Source: Plutella xylostella
Lineage: Eukaryota > Arthropoda > Insecta > Lepidoptera > Plutellidae
NCBI RefSeq assembly: GCF_932276165.1
Contig: NC_064002.1
Coordinates: forward strand, 3,658,001 to 3,722,000
Direction of reading: 5' to 3'
Length of the DNA: 64,000 nt
Shown here: in pieces, positions 54,795 to 64,000 of the stretch
Position numbering within the stretch: position 1 is the first letter of the stretch
Layout: every line of letters begins with the position of its first letter
Program-made: the position numbers and the translations under genes
The notes under the pieces: generated by a model
The model's input: only the letters and a program-made list of their open reading frames with translations
Databases searched by the model: none
What the model was told of the DNA's origin: nothing

Positions 54795-55155
54795 TTAAGC
54801 CGAACGTTCACTGCCGGATAAACTAAGTTAGTTCGCATAGTTGAGCCAGTTTTCCATACACACTCACCGGCAATGAAAAGGTTCCACTACAAAAAACACT
54901 AACTTAATGAGGCCTTCTGCAACATTGGAGTACATTTAACAGAGCATTATGATATAACCAACTAGTTAAAAACATAATATTAAATATAATGAAACGTATG
55001 AAAAAATTGGGGTTGTTTGGTATCGGCATTTTGTGAGTGGAACTTTTTCATTGCCCGGGAGTGTAGGTACATATTGCATAGTTTGCGGTGGACGCACACT
55101 TATATGAAAAACTTGCTCAACTATGCGTTCGGCCGGCAGTCGTTGTTCGGCTTAA
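54795..55155. mobile_element. Palindromic non-autonomous element with TTAA ends
   Basis: About 360 bp. The left part (TTAAGCCGAACGTTCACTGC onward, TCGCATAGTTGAGC) is repeated in inverted, imperfect form at the right (GCTCAACTATGCG, GTTCGGCTTAA). TTAA sits at both outer ends, as with piggyBac-type target sites, though the inner ends do not begin with CCC. Confidence 0.6.
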
Positions 55156-55337
55156 TAGTTTAACAAAGACGGGGGCAAATCTTAAATATATCACCGGGCG
55201 GGAAACTAACCGGGGATTTTTGCACATTAATGCTTGTTCTTTGTGTAGACATGAGGTATATTATAGAATAATACCTAACTATACTTACCTAATGGGTGTT
55301 TTATGACACGTATTTAAAAACATAAGTACATATTTAG

Positions 55338-55588
55338 TAGTGTTGCCACGAATAGTGAATTGGCCGAATACCGAATATTCGGCGACGCTGCCGGCCGAAG
55401 CGCCGAATATTCGGCGCCCGAAAAAAAACAGGTTGTAGCGACAACCTGTTTTTTTTGTTCCTGGAACTGCTTTGAAGAAGTCGCTACAGATTATATGAGA
55501 AATGCTAATTATTAGGAGGCAGAATGCTGAAAAAACTGGCCGAATAGGCCGAATACCGAATAGTTGCCGAATATTCGGGGCATCTCTA
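55338..55588. mobile_element. hAT-type MITE with 8-bp target duplication
   Basis: 251 bp. Ends TAGTGTTGCCACGAATA and, inverted, TAGAGATGCCCCGAATA fit hAT termini. Flanks are ATATTTAG (55330-55337) and ATATTTAC (55589-55596), 7 of 8 bases matching. Inside are repeated CCGAATATTCGG palindromes and a perfect 16-bp stem with a 4-nt loop (55421-55456). Confidence 0.85.
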
Positions 55589-55596
55589 ATATTTAC

Positions 55597-55680
55597 CCCA
55601 GTTGAGGTTGTGGATCAAACCCGGGAATGACTAACTCGGCACAGCAGAGTTAGGTAGTAACCATTGCGCTATTCGGTAAC
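55597..55680 (-). mobile_element. tRNA-derived SINE head, degraded
   Basis: Read on minus it has an A-box-like AGCGCAATGGTTAC and B-box-like GGGTTTGATCC. Same general type as the SINEs in the ZP gene, but more diverged and short. Confidence 0.6.
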
Positions 55681-56600
55681 TATAGAGGCATCTTCATCTC
55701 ACATTACACCACTTCCTTCCATCCTGGAACTAGCGTATAAAGTATACTTACACAAATGTATCAAATAAAACATTTTCCCGTATACCGAATGTTTTTTGCC
55801 TTGCTGGCAATATTCGGCTTTCGAACCCGCAGCCCCGAACTCAGTCCGAGCTACTGTTTTGTAATAAAGTCGCTAAATAACAAATAGGTACCTAAGTACC
55901 TACGTTCTTATAATTGGGCTACCAATCATTACTGCATCGCTGGTGGTAGCCGCCTTAAGCTTTTCCCAGGTATACCTAAGTAAACCATCGTTTGTGGAGC
56001 ACAAGCATCTCCCATTTTTGGCATCAGAAAGTCGGAACTTTGGCCATATTATCTCTCTGTAACCTGTGATTCGTCATGTGATTCGGAAACTAGGTACCTA
56101 TCTATACTACATGCTTGGTAGGTTCTGCTATTTCTGCTGATCGGTTTTTAATTTACATAATATATAGGTACTTACGTAAAATTATAGAAGAAAACTATGG
56201 AAGCATGACATTAATAAAGTATTTACTTAAAGGAGGTAGTTAGGTACGTACTTACATTGACTATGAATCAAGGAACAATAAGTAGGTACTTCTCTAATGA
56301 AATAGAATCGTTGAATGGTGTGGACTGGAGACTTGGTAAACTTAACAGTAACAAAAGTAGTTATACTTATGAAGTCTGGTTTATTGCTCTTATAGCTTAA
56401 AACATTATGGATAAATTATACTTTACTATAATAGAACTGAATAGACAAAACCAGTTAAGTATTTACCGGTCTGTAAAAATATTTGATGTTGGTTGATTTT
56501 ACAAAATATGGAGGATTTAAAACTATGTATTATGTAAAAATTTATATAATATGTAGAAGAAAATGAATTAAATTAGTTAAATCCATAAATTTTATTACAA
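55681..56600. other. AT-rich intergenic DNA
   Basis: No exon or clear repeat seen, except an ATATTCGGC fragment near 55810 reminiscent of the hAT MITE. The end forms the IntS12 3' UTR. Confidence 0.45.
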
Positions 56601-57446
56601 TCATTTGTGTTTCTTTTTCTCTTGTTGCTTAGCAGCTTTCTTCTTCATTATTTGCAACCTTTTGTCAGCCGAAATGATGTTAATATTTGGAGTGACAACT
56701 TTAGATGAAGATGATGATGAACTACTAGATGAAGAGATCTTCACGGGGGTGGTTGTGCCCGACGACACTCGAGTAGGAGACTTAGATGCTGGGGAGGACT
56801 TGCTCGAGTTGGAATAACCGGCTACAACAAAGCCTTGAGAAGTGAGGCATAGTGCACACTGCCAGCCCGTGCCCATGTCATTGTCACTTATCACTGGCTT
56901 GTGGCAATCCTGAAATGAGTAACAGATTCTGTTAGTAATTTTGCTAATTACATTTATATAATACTTATATAATAAAAAAGATAGTATTTACATTCGAAAT
57001 AAACAGATATGTAAGGAGTTAAGGTGGTATACCTGATGGTAGAGCGCATGGCACGCATCACACTCCACCAGGCGGTTGCCGGCCTGCACGGCGATCTGCC
57101 GGCACACGGCGCACGTCAGGTCCTCGTCTAGCAGGTCGAATGGCAGCTCTCCATCATCATTCTCACTCTCGGGAATCTGGATTTGTTGGGGACTCTGTTG
57201 AGGCACTGGTACAGTCTTAACGCTCGATGTCTTGTCGCTTTTATGCTTAGATCTAGAGGGAGAACCCATCTTTTCCTCCGCCAAGTACTTCTTCGGGAGC
57301 ACATTGCCGAGCGTCTTCGAACTTCCATACGTTTGGCGGATGAGATCGTCAAGTGTAAGACGAAGTTGTTCCGTAGAATCTGGCGCACTAGAATGCAAAT
57401 GTTTTAGACAGAGCTTAATAGCGGGGTCAAAATCTATTGAAGACAT
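56601..57446 (-). CDS. IntS12: Integrator complex subunit 12 (PHD finger protein)
   Basis: Two exons (minus): 57446-57033 and 56909-56601, giving 240 residues. The N-terminal region (FDPAIKLCLKHLHSSAPDS) is the conserved start of IntS12. A full C4HC3 PHD finger follows, with ligands Cys112, Cys115, Cys129, Cys132, His137, Cys140, Cys156 and Cys159; it is split by the intron between His137 and Cys140. The C-terminus is Ser-rich and then Lys-rich (KKKAAKQQEKKKHK). IntS12 is a nuclear subunit of the Integrator complex that cleaves nascent snRNA and attenuated mRNA. An upstream in-frame Met at 57497 exists, but MSSIDFDPAI is the family start. Divergent from the CLCC1-like gene. Confidence 0.93.
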
Positions 57447-58157
57447 AATGAAAGAATCTGGATATTGCTGGATATCAATAGAAATCAAATTTATCAAATA
57501 GAAATATAAAATAGAAACAATAATCGCGAATGTTTTGTGTTTATTGAAATGAAAATTAAAATAATCTGTTACCTACTCTGTGGGGTGTGCCAACAATTTC
57601 TGCCAGTATCATGTATTGACATTATTAATATTCCGAATATGAAAAAAAAACGCGCGCTAACCACATTAGAGAAGTATTTTGTTCCTTGCCACAGGCAGAC
57701 GCTGTGTATAATATTAATATGTTCCTTTGGGCAGCCGCAATGATGCAATCTATAAAAAAAACCGTGCCTGTCGAAACATAAGGTGGTGCATGCTAGTGGG
57801 TGGAGTGGGTTTCCCGTTCTTCCCACGGGAAACCTTTTGAAGGCTATGCGTTAGCTTGTTGTTGTTCTTGTGTTGTTGTTGAGAAGTAGGTAAGTATTTA
57901 TGTTCCTTGATTCTTTGGTCTGAGCTTGATTCGAATGTTTATAGGGCTAAATGGGTACCTAGTACCTAGCCTATTTTGTATCTGTGTACCACCTGACGTG
58001 ACGAGCAGAACTGACATCTGACATGACATCATGCCGCAGAAAAACGTCATCGACCGATTTGAATTGTTTACACAGCGCCAAGTTTTAAATCATTTTAAAA
58101 TAGTTATTTAATTACTACCATTACTAGAGCGAGCTGAGAGATCATAATTTAAGCATA
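57447..58157. promoter_or_regulatory. Shared upstream region of IntS12 and the CLCC1-like gene
   Basis: About 710 bp between two divergent start codons, so likely to hold both promoters. A perfect 10-bp hairpin lies at 57808-57834 (GGTTTCCCGT paired with ACGGGAAACC, 7-nt loop). No TATA box stands out. Confidence 0.45.
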
Positions 58158-60281
58158 ATGCGTTTTACTATTTTAATATTTCTTATGTTATGTTCGAAAT
58201 ACATTAAATGTGATCAAAATGGACCAGACCCTTGGGACTACAAAATAACTGAAACAGCTGTGGATAAAAACATTGACCACGTTCCTCCTGATTTAAGAAT
58301 ACCATCCAAGAGAAAGGAACTTCGTGTTGCAAGCACAGTTAATAATAGTGACTGGTTTTACAAAAGATTACTAGCTATACTTCTAAAGGGTGGAAAGTTC
58401 AAGGTTATCTTTTGTTTTATAATTTTAGCATTGAAAATTTATCTGAAACTATTAAATATTATGTTTTTGAGACTCTAGTTGATGGGAGCTAATAAAACAG
58501 CTTTATTATTATTATTTCAGAAAAACGATGGTGGTTATGTAGATGTGATAATTCAAATGCAGTTTCCTGAAGCACACTGGATCATACTGAATGAGTATCT
58601 GACCAATAACAATGCATTCTCTGAAGATATGTTCCGGAAGTCCATCGGTTATGTACAGGAAGCCATCATCAAACCTTCCGTTACTGAAACACTGGTACAG
58701 GCATGGACAGATTATGTGCACTTTTATTTAGTAGAGTATAAGGTGAGTTTATACTTGATTTTCTTTGGTTGTTGTAAAATTAGTTTTTCCCTAGTTAACT
58801 CTAGAAAGTAATCAAATGAATGCTGAATCAGACACTTATGTGACACAACTACAGCATTAATTAACTACGAAAAAAGGAGGAGGTACTCAATTCATCAGTA
58901 TGTTCTTTTTAAGCATTCTTCTATGAGACTTCTAATTTCAACTTAGAAAATATTCTCATTCTCAGTCCAAAAGGGAAGCCAATGGGATCATAGTGTTGCA
59001 TGGACCCTTTGCAACTCGTGCATTATGATTATTGTGAATTATTATTATTGTTTATTTCAGATGCACATAACATTATTTTTTGGAGCTCTGGGAATCCTGT
59101 GGATGTCTTGTATAGTGTGGACCCGTATTTCACATAAACATATTTTCATCTTAATCATGGTGGGCCTTTACCTGTATGAAGTATTTGTCTCGTATAAGGT
59201 AATTATTAGAATGCAAATGAAAAATATAATGTACCTACCTAATAATTTTTTTTTTTCAAAATCCCCCTATTCTAATGGTGTAGCCTGACAAGTTAGTGTA
59301 TAATGGAATTTATATTTTTTTTGGACTGGCAGCTCTACTCTCATCTATGGGAAAGCATTTTAATATTATTTTTGTATGTAAATTTTTTACATTATATTTC
59401 AGGAAGCTGAGCAGCAAGAGTATGATAGATTCCTCTCATCAGTAAATACTTGCAAATGGTATTTCTGGTCGTCGAGCTGCCACGTCCCGGCGCCCGACCC
59501 GCTGGTGTTCATCAAACACATGCACCCCCTGAAGATAGCCATGAGGATCTTCACCCTGTTTGTGTCGGAGCCTATGCTGGCCATCAGTGCCACCATCACC
59601 ACCATGCTACATGGCATTACAGGTACTTTTTGAATGAATTGTAGTGAGTATCAGAAGAGCCAATGATACAGCTGATAGATAAATTTGAGAAACAGTTTCT
59701 GACAAAAAAAGGGAAGAAGAAGGCCATTAAATATTTTGCCAATTTATATATTATATATCTAGAATGCCTAATTTATGTTATTTTATTCAATTTCAGATGG
59801 CCTGTGGTTTCCCTTGGACAAGATTGTCTACGGTCTACTTGTAGTAATTATGAATGGACTGCTTGTTATATTTTTATTATTGGTTCTATTTAATTTTATA
59901 CTAAACATTCCGTTTAATCTAAGCTTTGCCGGCTTGTTAAATATAGGTTTCCCACAAAGGGTGAAAAATGTATACAATTTATTGCCTAAAAGTCCTCCTT
60001 CATCTGAACAGGGTGACAGAATCAGTGGGGCTAATTTAGATAAGCTGTTAAATGTTTGTGCACAAGCTATCAATAATAATCACACTGGTTCTACCATAAA
60101 ACAGCAAGCCATTGCTTCTTATAGAGCTAAAGTTAATAAGATAGAAGGAGGTATGAAAAAATCTGCTAGTACAGGGCGTTTGTGTGATTTAGCTCAGGAG
60201 CATCAGTCGTTAGTACCGATATATAGGGATAATGTGAAAAAGACCAAGAACAGGAAAGAAATGGGAGCAGGCGATTCTTGA
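58158..60281 (+). CDS. CLCC1-like (chloride channel CLIC-like 1) membrane protein
   Basis: Five exons: 58158-58403, 58521-58742, 59061-59198, 59403-59622, 59797-60281, giving 436 residues. It has a signal peptide (MRFTILIFLMLCSKYIKC) and a luminal region ending EYK at the exon 2 boundary. Two hydrophobic segments are in exon 3 (ITLFFGALGILWMSCIVW and HIFILIMVGLYLYEVFV). A conserved block follows with the FVSEPMLAI element that resembles CLCC1 FVTEP. At least one long hydrophobic stretch is in exon 5 (YGLLVVIMNGLLVIFLLLVL), then a basic cytoplasmic tail. CLCC1 proteins sit in the ER membrane and are linked to anion conductance and ER homeostasis. Assigned from layout and short motifs, so moderately sure. 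Confidence 0.75.
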
Positions 60282-60384
60282 GTAACCGAATCGAGGATCG
60301 TGAGAAATGTACAAAGAGCCAATGTAGTTCAATCTTATTGTTTTAATCAAACTAATATCAGCTACTATACACATTAATAATAAC

Positions 60385-60641
60385 TGTAGCATGTGACGTA
60401 TTACGATGCATTCCATAAATATTTGTAATACTATCTCTGACTATCTCTAAACAACATACGTCACAAGTCGCATACCTTCTATTTAATAGATAGCCAAACT
60501 AGACTTTATTGACATGTCTACGTCATAGCGCATTCCAGAATCTTCATATAAATATGTTACTATTTTACTGAATAAAGAGAGTTCTATACAGTTAGACACG
60601 ACGCGTTATTCATTTCACTACTCCAAGCGCCCAACATCTCA
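60385..60641 (+). repeat. Left LTR
   Basis: 257 bp, reading the same as the right LTR base by base by eye. Contains an AATAAAGAG polyadenylation signal near 60570. Confidence 0.93.
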
Positions 60642-62751
60642 TGGCGACCGCGACAGCCGGCCTGCCGAGTCGCGGCAGTGCCGGTTGCACTCGAACGTAA
60701 AAGTACGCGTTATGTGTCGGAATAAATAAATTAAAATAAAATCCTTTAAAAAAAAAAATTTTTGGAGTGCGTGCTGGAGACAGACGGAGCAGGGAGACTG
60801 GTCTGATGGCTGATGTGAATCAGCGTGATGCGTTGACAACGTATGCGAGCAGTGCAGTGATGTCATCGTCAAAGTGTAACGTGATGAGTGCAGTGCGTAA
60901 AGTAAAAAAGTGAAGTGAAAACTTGCCATGGGGCCATGGGTCATCCTTAATATGACGAAAGTTAAGTAAATAGTTCGTTAATGTAATGTAGGTTTTAGGT
61001 TTTTTTTTTATTCTACTTAATAGATCTATTAATTTTTTTTTTTTTTTAAGTAGTCTCACTTATGTTTTTTTTTAAAGAAATTTATTGGATCTTTAAGGTA
61101 TTAATTTTAATAATTAGATATATTTTAGAAACGATTGTTGACGACAACGACGGCACAAAATATATTAACAAAAATATTTAATAGCATTTAATAATCACGA
61201 GGGGCTTAAAAACCGTAAAAACAGTTTACATTTACACTAATATAGACAAGAAAATATATGTATATTGATTATTTATCAATATTTAAAGAATTATAAATAC
61301 AAGGATGAAGGCATAATAACTCAATAAAGAGTGGTGGACTCTCTTTCTGATCATGGTGTGATCGAGCATCCACTGTGTAGAAATTTTCCACGAAAGTAAA
61401 GAAATATTAAATATGAAAATGAAAATGAAAATATCTATCTATATAAATAATAGTGCAAAGGTACACAACGCGCAATGGACGCTATAAATATAAGCGTAGT
61501 ATAGTATAGACGTACACGCATAATAAGCATGGTGTAAATGATACATGCAAATATACAAATAAAAAAAATACTTAAATAATGAGTAAAATACAACGTCGCA
61601 GAGACGATTACCGCGCCTAGAAATATCTAGTGATAACAAAAAAATGCAAATATGCTTATTTGCTATCGATTATGACAAAAGCTCAACTCAAGAAAAAATC
61701 TCATAGAGCCAAGGAAAAATACTACTATTGATTCAAGGGTATCTAAATTGTGATTTTAATAATATAGATACCTACTTAAAAATCGATCAATTTGCCGGAA
61801 TTGACATTTATTTTCATGATTAATTATGAAAAAAAAAAAACATATTTATGAGACAAGATGCGATTATTTGCCTAAACTGCAGATTTTGTTACTCAATCTT
61901 AATTCCAGATCATGTCTGAAACGAGCTTCCTTCGTGAGGGAATTAGATATATTTTGTGACACTAAATAAAGGAATAGTGTGGGTACCTATATTACGCACT
62001 AAAGAAAATGATGATAAAATAAAATGAATTATAATAATATAAAAACACAATTACTGACTATAAGTTCAATGATGAAAGACATACGTGGCCGTAGTGTATC
62101 TACGTGTAGTCAACGTAAACATATAAAATACCTAATGTGAATGATAAATACTTACTGAAAAATATCTATGAGTGGTAATTATATACCAGATATATGAAGA
62201 CTTAGTAATGACAACTTTTAATGTAATACTGTATTTTGATTAATAAGTCGTCAACAATGCGTTTCCAATATTTAATAATATGTTAAAAATTCAAATGGTA
62301 CCCAGTATTGAGAAATTGCTGTTTGTATAATTTCATTGATCAGTTTAACTTTGAATTATTAAAATTTACTGGTATCATAATTATTGTTGCAATAGGAGAG
62401 TGTCATCAATAAATTCCAACGTATCATATTTCATCTTGATCTTGCCTGTTGTATCTAAGTTAAATGAAAACATAATCCATATTTGGATGTAGGAATCAAA
62501 GGTCAAGTACAACGCTCCATTATGTTATAAAATATAAACATGTAACCATTAGAAATAAGAATATTTAACCGAAATGTAATCTTAAGAACATTATGTTATG
62601 TAACCCTAAACCATGTAATCTATATAACTATAATTGAATATGTAATCTTTTACTATGTTATGAAATCTACTTATAATTTCAATTTCTTTATTTGGTATTG
62701 TGTAATTTTCAAAAATATTTGCAATATTTTTTCTCAAAATTAGGGGGGTGG

Positions 62752-63008
62752 TGTAGCATGTGACGTATTACGATGCATTCCATAAATATTTGTAATACTA
62801 TCTCTGACTATCTCTAAACAACATACGTCACAAGTCGCATACCTTCTATTTAATAGATAGCCAAACTAGACTTTATTGACATGTCTACGTCATAGCGCAT
62901 TCCAGAATCTTCATATAAATATGTTACTATTTTACTGAATAAAGAGAGTTCTATACAGTTAGACACGACGCGTTATTCATTTCACTACTCCAAGCGCCCA
63001 ACATCTCA
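62752..63008 (+). repeat. Right LTR
   Basis: Identical to the left LTR as far as can be compared by reading. Preceded by the purine tract at 62742-62751 and followed by TAAC. Confidence 0.93.
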
Positions 63009-63012
63009 TAAC

Positions 63013-64000
63013 AAGCGATTTAAAATTTACTTACAACTTTGCATTTGGACTCTGCCGCTGTGAAGATTAAGTACATAGTGTGTAACATAACGAGTTCACT
63101 TATTAATTTATTATTTAGCAACCTGTCTTAAGTGGCAGTGGGCTGGTCACATCTGTCGAAGAACCGATGACCGATGGGGTAAACGTGTTCTCGAGTGGAG
63201 GCCGACGTGTCTACGTGTGTTTGAACTTTCAATAATTATTGACTGCCTCAACGTAGAGATACGGTTTTGGTATCATTGTTTAGCTTAACTTAAATACTTT
63301 TAAATTAATACATAAAAATACCATCAAAAGGGGGCGATTTTCAAAGTTATTCAAGTAAATGTCAATTGTTGCTGTTTTTTACAGTCAAAAAAACTAGATT
63401 AGGTGCTTTTGACTTATTTTATGTAACTTTTTAGCAGTTGTGGATATTTTTATTGGATAGATATGACATTTTGCGGTTAAACTCATTTTATTTAATGTCC
63501 GTAAAGCGTTTAAAACCCGAGATATGATTTTTTATGAAAACTAAGTATGTAGAACTTTAAAATGGCCGCCATTTCTAGAATATTGAGATTTGACCCCACA
63601 TATGGGGGTTTTTTCTCGATGAAATTACTCGTAGAATCTACCCTTAAAGTTTGTCGGGTACGAAAAAAAACACATTGTATATTTTTTACCTACCTATATT
63701 CTAATAGGTATGTACATAATATACTTACAATACTTATCTACATTTACGTATGTACAGAAAAAGCCTCTGGTTTATGTTTTGTAAGATGGTTAAATTGGCC
63801 GGTAGCTTTGTTATTGTACCTACATATTTTAGCAGCATCTGCTAAAATTATTTTTTGTACTTGATTTTGTCAACACTTGTGATCATTCATTATACATATA
63901 CAGCAGTTTTAAGAGTATGAGAAAAAAGTATGTGCTTTTCCATCGAAGTAGAAAAAAACTTCGATGTACAACTTACCTTTATATATGTATACCTATTACC
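63013..64000. other. AT-rich intergenic DNA at the window edge
   Basis: Apart from the RTE fragment at 63120-63205 I see no gene. An open frame at 63562-63864 has no recognisable domain and low-complexity composition. Confidence 0.5.
63120..63205 (+). mobile_element. RTE LINE coding fragment
   Basis: Translates to LKWQWAGHICRRTDDRWGKR and beyond, matching LKWAWAGHVCRMHPDRWARI in the RTE ORF near 2710-2770. Short, with no tail visible. Confidence 0.75.

Larger units (their letters stand above)
60385..63008 (+). mobile_element. Non-autonomous LTR retrotransposon (no coding capacity)
   Basis: Two direct repeats of 257 bp bound 2,110 bp of internal DNA. The LTRs begin TGTAGCATG and end CATCTCA. 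The 4-bp target duplication TAAC lies at 60381-60384 and 63009-63012. A primer-binding site TGGCGACCGCGACAG starts at once after the left LTR (60642), matching the 3' end of a tRNA-Arg type primer as in mdg1/412-like gypsy elements. A purine tract (AGGGGGGTGG) precedes the right LTR. No gag or pol frame is found inside, so it must use enzymes of another element. It lies 104 bp after the CLCC1-like stop. Confidence 0.93.

Noticed and set aside
56605..56817. Acidic plus-strand ORF with runs of Asp/Glu
   Set aside because: Antisense of the Ser-rich part of IntS12.
57808..57834. Hairpin as a histone-type 3' end signal
   Set aside because: Stem length, loop size and sequence do not fit the histone stem-loop, and no histone gene is nearby.
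63562..63864. 100-codon ORF near the right edge
   Set aside because: Low-complexity hydrophobic translation, no motif, AT-rich; probably chance.

Overview
The window is lepidopteran (moth or butterfly) nuclear DNA. It is AT-rich with many TAGGTACCTA-like motifs. Short GC-rich exons are separated by introns full of tRNA-derived SINEs, palindromic MITEs and 5'-truncated non-LTR retrotransposons. All protein genes are insect families split by GT-AG introns. I rebuilt the exon chains by hand and checked that every junction keeps phase.

Layout. 1-6622: two nested non-LTR retrotransposons, an RTE-type LINE with an intact ORF and, behind its poly(A), a CR1/Jockey-type LINE. 7320-12990 (+): last ten exons of a zona pellucida (ZP) domain membrane protein whose 5' end lies outside the window. 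12991-15913: AT-rich downstream DNA. 15914-24615 (-): complete eight-exon secreted metallocarboxypeptidase (M14, N/E subfamily, 481 aa). 25047-40016 (-): tandem head-to-tail array of three ionotropic receptors of the Ir75 clade (copies A, B, C), each with nine exons and the same intron phases. Copy B has an in-frame TGA at codon 78 but is otherwise intact, and its introns hold a LINE and a MITE. 42337-46377 (-): two tandem THEM6-like (hotdog-fold) genes of three exons each. 47519-53001 (-): a DM/DMA-domain transcription factor, best matched to Dmrt93B, whose DM exon is followed by two partial tandem copies and a fourth relic. 53009-56600: intergenic DNA with a probable promoter region, a palindromic element, a hAT-type MITE with an 8-bp target duplication and SINE debris. 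56601-57446 (-): Integrator subunit 12 (PHD finger). 58158-60281 (+): a CLCC1-like multispanning membrane protein, divergent from IntS12. 60385-63008: a non-coding LTR retrotransposon with two apparently identical 257-bp LTRs. 63009-64000: retroelement debris and AT-rich DNA.

The genes do not form a pathway. The common theme is local tandem duplication (Ir75 x3, THEM6 x2, DM exon x3-4) followed by divergence or gene conversion, in a region under active retrotransposition. The most notable signals are the Ir75 copy B stop codon in a leaky context, the triplicated DM exon whose extra copies share one replacement of the first zinc-binding motif, near-identical conversion tracts among the Ir75 copies, a canonical -1 slippery heptamer at the ORF1/ORF2 overlap of the second LINE, and the recently inserted gene-less LTR element.
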